DNA from: an uncultured Lactobacillus sp.
GTDB lineage: Bacteria > Bacillota > Bacilli > Lactobacillales > Lactobacillaceae
NCBI GenBank assembly: GCA_945281075.1
Contig: CALYQE010000071.1
Location: forward strand, 1 to 9,846
DNA length: 9,846 nucleotides
Direction of reading: 5' to 3'
Shown here: piece after piece, positions 6,572 through 9,846 of the stretch
How positions within the stretch are numbered: position 1 is the first letter of the stretch
Layout of the letters: every line of letters begins with the position of its first letter
Translations under genes and position numbers: made by a program
The notes under the pieces: model-generated
Databases searched by the model: none
The model's input: the letters and a program-made list of their open reading frames with translations, nothing else
Told to the model about the DNA's origin: nothing

Positions 6572-6602
6572 TATCGTTTACCAAAATTAAAACAAGCTTT
6601 TT

Positions 6603-6617
6603 ATTTACAAAGTAAAT
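6603..6617. promoter_or_regulatory. Palindromic operator candidate
   Basis: ATTTACAAAGTAAAT is a perfect inverted repeat, six-base arms around AAA, centred about 74 bp upstream of the predicted redox-operon start. Its position suits an activator or local repressor, but I cannot assign a regulator. AT-rich palindromes of this size can also occur by chance. Confidence 0.3.
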
Positions 6618-6726
6618 TCTGTTTTTCGCCAAAGCCATAAGTTTATTTGACTTTTTAGTTCATGATTAGTTAATTTGTACCTTGCTAAAATTAAGCAAAT
6701 TAGGCAGTTTGATGAAAAAAGTGAAC

Positions 6727-6768
6727 AAAAAAAGACCAACTTCCATTTTGACTTGGAAATTGGTCTTT
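6727..6768 (-). terminator. Intrinsic terminator of purA-purB
   Basis: Arms 6731-6745 and 6754-6768 form a 15-bp stem with a single G-U pair and an 8-nt loop. On the minus strand it ends in GGTCTTTTTTTG, seven T residues in a row. It lies 20 nt past the purB stop, so it closes the purA-purB transcript before the redox operon promoter. Confidence 0.9.
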
Positions 6769-6788
6769 ACTTGATTTATTTATTCGTA

Positions 6789-8084
6789 TTATTCTAAACC
6801 GACCTTGCGGAAGATGTCATCAACGTGACGCAAGTGATAATGATAGTCAAACGCATCCGCTACATCAGCTTCTGAAAGATAGTCCATAATTTTACTGTCT
6901 TCAACTAACTTTCTAAATGAAATTCCTTCATTCCAAGATCTTGTCGTCAGCTTTTGCACCAAATCATAGGCCTCCTCGCGAGATAGTCCTGCCTCATCAA
7001 TTAATTTCAGCAGCAGTCTTTGCGAATAGATCAAGCCATAAGTTTTATCCATATTTTTTAGCATGGTTTCTGGGAACACATCTAGGTTAGTTAAAATACG
7101 GTTGAAGCGATTGAGCATGTAATCAATGACAATTGTTGCATCTGGTAAAATTACCCGTTCAGCACTTGAGTGCGAAATATCACGTTCATGCCACAAGGTA
7201 ACATCCTCATACGCCGTGACAATTTGTCCACGTAAGACCCTGGCCATGCCGCACAAGTTTTCAGAACCGATCGGATTTCGCTTATGAGGCATCGCAGAAG
7301 AACCTTTTTGGCCAGCGCGGAAGTGTTCTTCCACTTCATGTATTTCAGACCGCTGCAAGCTGCGGATTTCCGTCGCCCAATTTTCAATGCTGGTTGCTAT
7401 TAAGGCAATCGTCGCAATATACTCGGCATGTAAATCACGTGGCAAGATTTGACTGGTGATAGGCTGCTGCGTTAGCCCAAGCTGTTTAAGCACACTGGTT
7501 TCAATTTCTGGTGGCACGTTTGCAAAAGTACCAACTGCACCGGAAATTTTACCGGATTCAACGCCTTTAGCCGCATGTTCAAAGCGCTCAATATCGCGAT
7601 TGATTTCCGCATACCACCGTGCTAGCTTCAAGCCAAAGGTCGTTGGCTCGGCTTGCACGCCATGCGTGCGGCCCATTTCAACCGTGTTCTTGTATTTGCG
7701 CGCTTTTGCCGCAATCGTTTTTTGCAAGTCTTGCAAATCTTGTCTGATAATTTTGTCGGCTTGTTTGAGAATGTAGCCTTGAGCAGTGTCTACCACATCT
7801 GTTGAAGTCAAACCAAAGTGAACCCATTTTTTCTCGGGTCCAAGGCTTTCAGACACAGTTCTAGTAAAGGCCACCACATCATGATGCGTTACTTGTTCGA
7901 GTTCAGCTACTCGTTCAGCTGTAAAGCTCGCGTTTTGGGCAATCTTAGCGGCATCTTCTTGTGGAACTTCACCAGCTTCACTCCAGGCATTTGTCGCCGC
8001 GATTTCGACTTTGAGCCAAGCTGCATATTTATTTTCATCGGACCAAATTTTGCCCATTTCCGGGCGTGTGTATCTTTCTAACAT
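6789..8084 (-). CDS. purB: Adenylosuccinate lyase
   Basis: This cytosolic fumarase/aspartase-superfamily enzyme, 431 residues and usual for the family, releases fumarate from adenylosuccinate to give AMP and from SAICAR to give AICAR in purine synthesis. The family signature GSSAMPHKRNP is at 261-271 and supplies the catalytic serine loop. H68 (THHD), H89 (KWVHFGLTSTD) and H141 (GRTHGVQAEP) fall at the positions of the Bacillus subtilis active-site histidines. I take ATG 8082-8084 as start because the protein then begins MLERYTRPEMG as in relatives; the TTG just before it is the only alternative. The start lies 3 nt after the purA stop with only a modest GGGA upstream, so translation is probably coupled to purA. 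Neither pairing nor sequence is unusual. Confidence 0.98.
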   Translation of the reverse strand: MLERYTRPEMGKIWSDENKYAAWLKVEIAATNAWSEAGEVPQEDAAKIAQNASFTAERVAELEQVTHHDVVAFTRTVSESLGPEKKWVHFGLTSTDVVDTAQGYILKQADKIIRQDLQDLQKTIAAKARKYKNTVEMGRTHGVQAEPTTFGLKLARWYAEINRDIERFEHAAKGVESGKISGAVGTFANVPPEIETSVLKQLGLTQQPITSQILPRDLHAEYIATIALIATSIENWATEIRSLQRSEIHEVEEHFRAGQKGSSAMPHKRNPIGSENLCGMARVLRGQIVTAYEDVTLWHERDISHSSAERVILPDATIVIDYMLNRFNRILTNLDVFPETMLKNMDKTYGLIYSQRLLLKLIDEAGLSREEAYDLVQKLTTRSWNEGISFRKLVEDSKIMDYLSEADVADAFDYHYHLRHVDDIFRKVGLE

Positions 8085-8087
8085 CAA

Positions 8088-9398
<1,311 letters not shown>

Positions 9399-9417
9399 CT
9401 ACAAATATCACCTGAAT

Positions 9418-9446
9418 AGTCTAGCAATATTAACGTTTTTAGTCAA
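9418..9446 (-). promoter_or_regulatory. purA-purB promoter
   Basis: On the minus strand TTGACT (9441-9446) and TAGACT (9418-9423) are 17 nt apart, and TGC before the -10 makes it an extended -10. Initiation near 9411 gives a leader of about 33 nt, too short for a purine riboswitch. Confidence 0.7.
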
Positions 9447-9450
9447 ATTT

Positions 9451-9495
9451 AAATGCGAATTATCAGGGGTATATATTTTTAAATAGTTCGTTTTT
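9451..9495. promoter_or_regulatory. Two inverted PurBox-like sites (PurR operator candidate)
   Basis: The Gram-positive PurR box is AWWWCCGAACWWT. AAATGCGAATTAT (9451-9463) matches 11 of 13, and the reverse complement of 9483-9495, AAAAACGAACTAT, matches 12 of 13. They point toward each other with 27 nt between the CGAA and TTCG cores, similar to the paired-box spacing in Bacillus subtilis. Box 1 ends 4 bp from the purA -35 and box 2 ends 3 bp from the guaC -35, so one operator could serve both promoters. PurR itself is not in the window. Confidence 0.6.
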
Positions 9496-9498
9496 ATA

Positions 9499-9527
9499 TT
9501 GACATTAATCAACAATTTGTTTATAGT
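9499..9527 (+). promoter_or_regulatory. guaC promoter
   Basis: A perfect TTGACA (9499-9504) is followed after 17 nt by TATAGT (9522-9527), five of six to consensus. Initiation near 9534 gives a leader of about 39 nt carrying TTAGGAG at 9555-9561, 11 nt before the ATG. Confidence 0.8.
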
Positions 9528-9572
9528 TACTTCGTCCAAAACAAGAAATTAAAATTAGGAGTTAATTTATAG

Positions 9573-9846
9573 ATGAGTAACTATTTTAGTATGGAAGCCT
9601 TCGATTATGATGACATTCAACTTGTTCCAAGCAAGGGCATCATCAAAAGCCGCCACGATGCTGATACCAGTGTCGTCTTTGGAACACGAACATTCAAAAT
9701 ACCCGTTGTTCCCGCTAACATGGAAAGCGTCATTAACGAGGACTTGGCAATTTGGCTTGCCCAGCACGGTTACTACTATGTAATGCACCGTTTTCAACCT
9801 GAAAAGCGGCTCGATTTCATCAAAATGATGCATGAAAAAGGCCTTT
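9573..9846 (+). CDS. guaC: GMP reductase, N-terminal part (runs off right edge)
   Basis: This NADPH-dependent enzyme deaminates GMP to IMP, returning guanine nucleotides to the pool used by PurA. Only the first 91 codons are visible, about a quarter to a third of the usual length. [21 protein letters not shown], then [19 protein letters not shown] and [13 protein letters not shown] are the start of the IMPDH/GMPR barrel in its Firmicutes GuaC form: DIQLVP replaces the DVLLVP of IMP dehydrogenase, and YYYVMHRF is characteristic of GuaC. The catalytic cysteine loop lies beyond the edge. The ATG at 9573-9575 has a good upstream TTAGGAG; a second in-frame ATG at 9591 has none. The gene is divergent from purA, with PurBox-like elements between the promoters. 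Confidence 0.93.
   Translation, partial: MSNYFSMEAFDYDDIQLVPSKGIIKSRHDADTSVVFGTRTFKIPVVPANMESVINEDLAIWLAQHGYYYVMHRFQPEKRLDFIKMMHEKGL

Noticed and set aside
7456..7776. Plus-strand open frame inside purB
   Set aside because: Antisense shadow of conserved adenylosuccinate lyase codons; Ser/Cys-rich product without a domain.
9567..9833. An 88-codon minus-strand frame over the start of guaC
   Set aside because: It is the mirror of a conserved GuaC coding sequence and crosses the guaC start and ribosome-site spacer; no support of its own.

Overview
The window looks like chromosome of a low-GC Gram-positive of the Lactobacillus type. Shine-Dalgarno sequences are strong (AGGAGG-like), there is a compact purA-purB pair next to a Firmicutes-type guaC, a stand-alone LytTR regulator is paired with a LiaF-like membrane protein, and PurR-box and cre-like motifs are present. 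The genus is inferred from gene style only, without a database search. I see no mobile elements, CRISPR, rRNA or tRNA.

Layout from left to right. (1) Positions 1-1510, minus strand: a tight three-gene unit with a stand-alone LytTR DNA-binding regulator, a four-helix LiaF-like membrane protein overlapping it by 4 nt, and an unrecognised gene cut by the left edge. Upstream of the regulator gene are phased direct repeats (21-bp period) that resemble a LytTR operator. (2) Positions 1739-1828: a hairpin and a strong inverted repeat that probably ends the next operon. (3) Positions 1846-6490, minus strand: a three-gene redox operon. It encodes a benzyl/aryl-type zinc alcohol dehydrogenase followed by two cytosolic flavoprotein reductases of the fumarate-reductase superfamily. 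Both carry an FMN-binding domain with a flavinylation motif, but at opposite ends of the protein. Both lack the usual fumarate-clamping motifs, so their substrate is probably not fumarate. The operon has a candidate promoter overlapped by a cre-like site. (4) Positions 6789-9377, minus strand: purB and purA, the two steps from IMP to AMP, almost touching each other, followed by a clear intrinsic terminator. (5) Positions 9378-9572: a compact divergent promoter region with two inverted PurBox-like sequences, one next to each -35 element. (6) From 9573 to the right edge, plus strand: the start of guaC (GMP reductase).

Functionally, purA-purB and guaC together balance adenine and guanine nucleotides around IMP, and the shared operator suggests coordinated control. 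The redox operon probably reoxidises NADH or reduced flavin using an alcohol/aldehyde pair and one or two unsaturated acceptors. The LytTR/LiaF-like unit resembles regulator plus membrane-inhibitor pairs that sense envelope or population signals. The least described parts are the reductase pair with swapped domain order and the LytTR/LiaF-like cassette.
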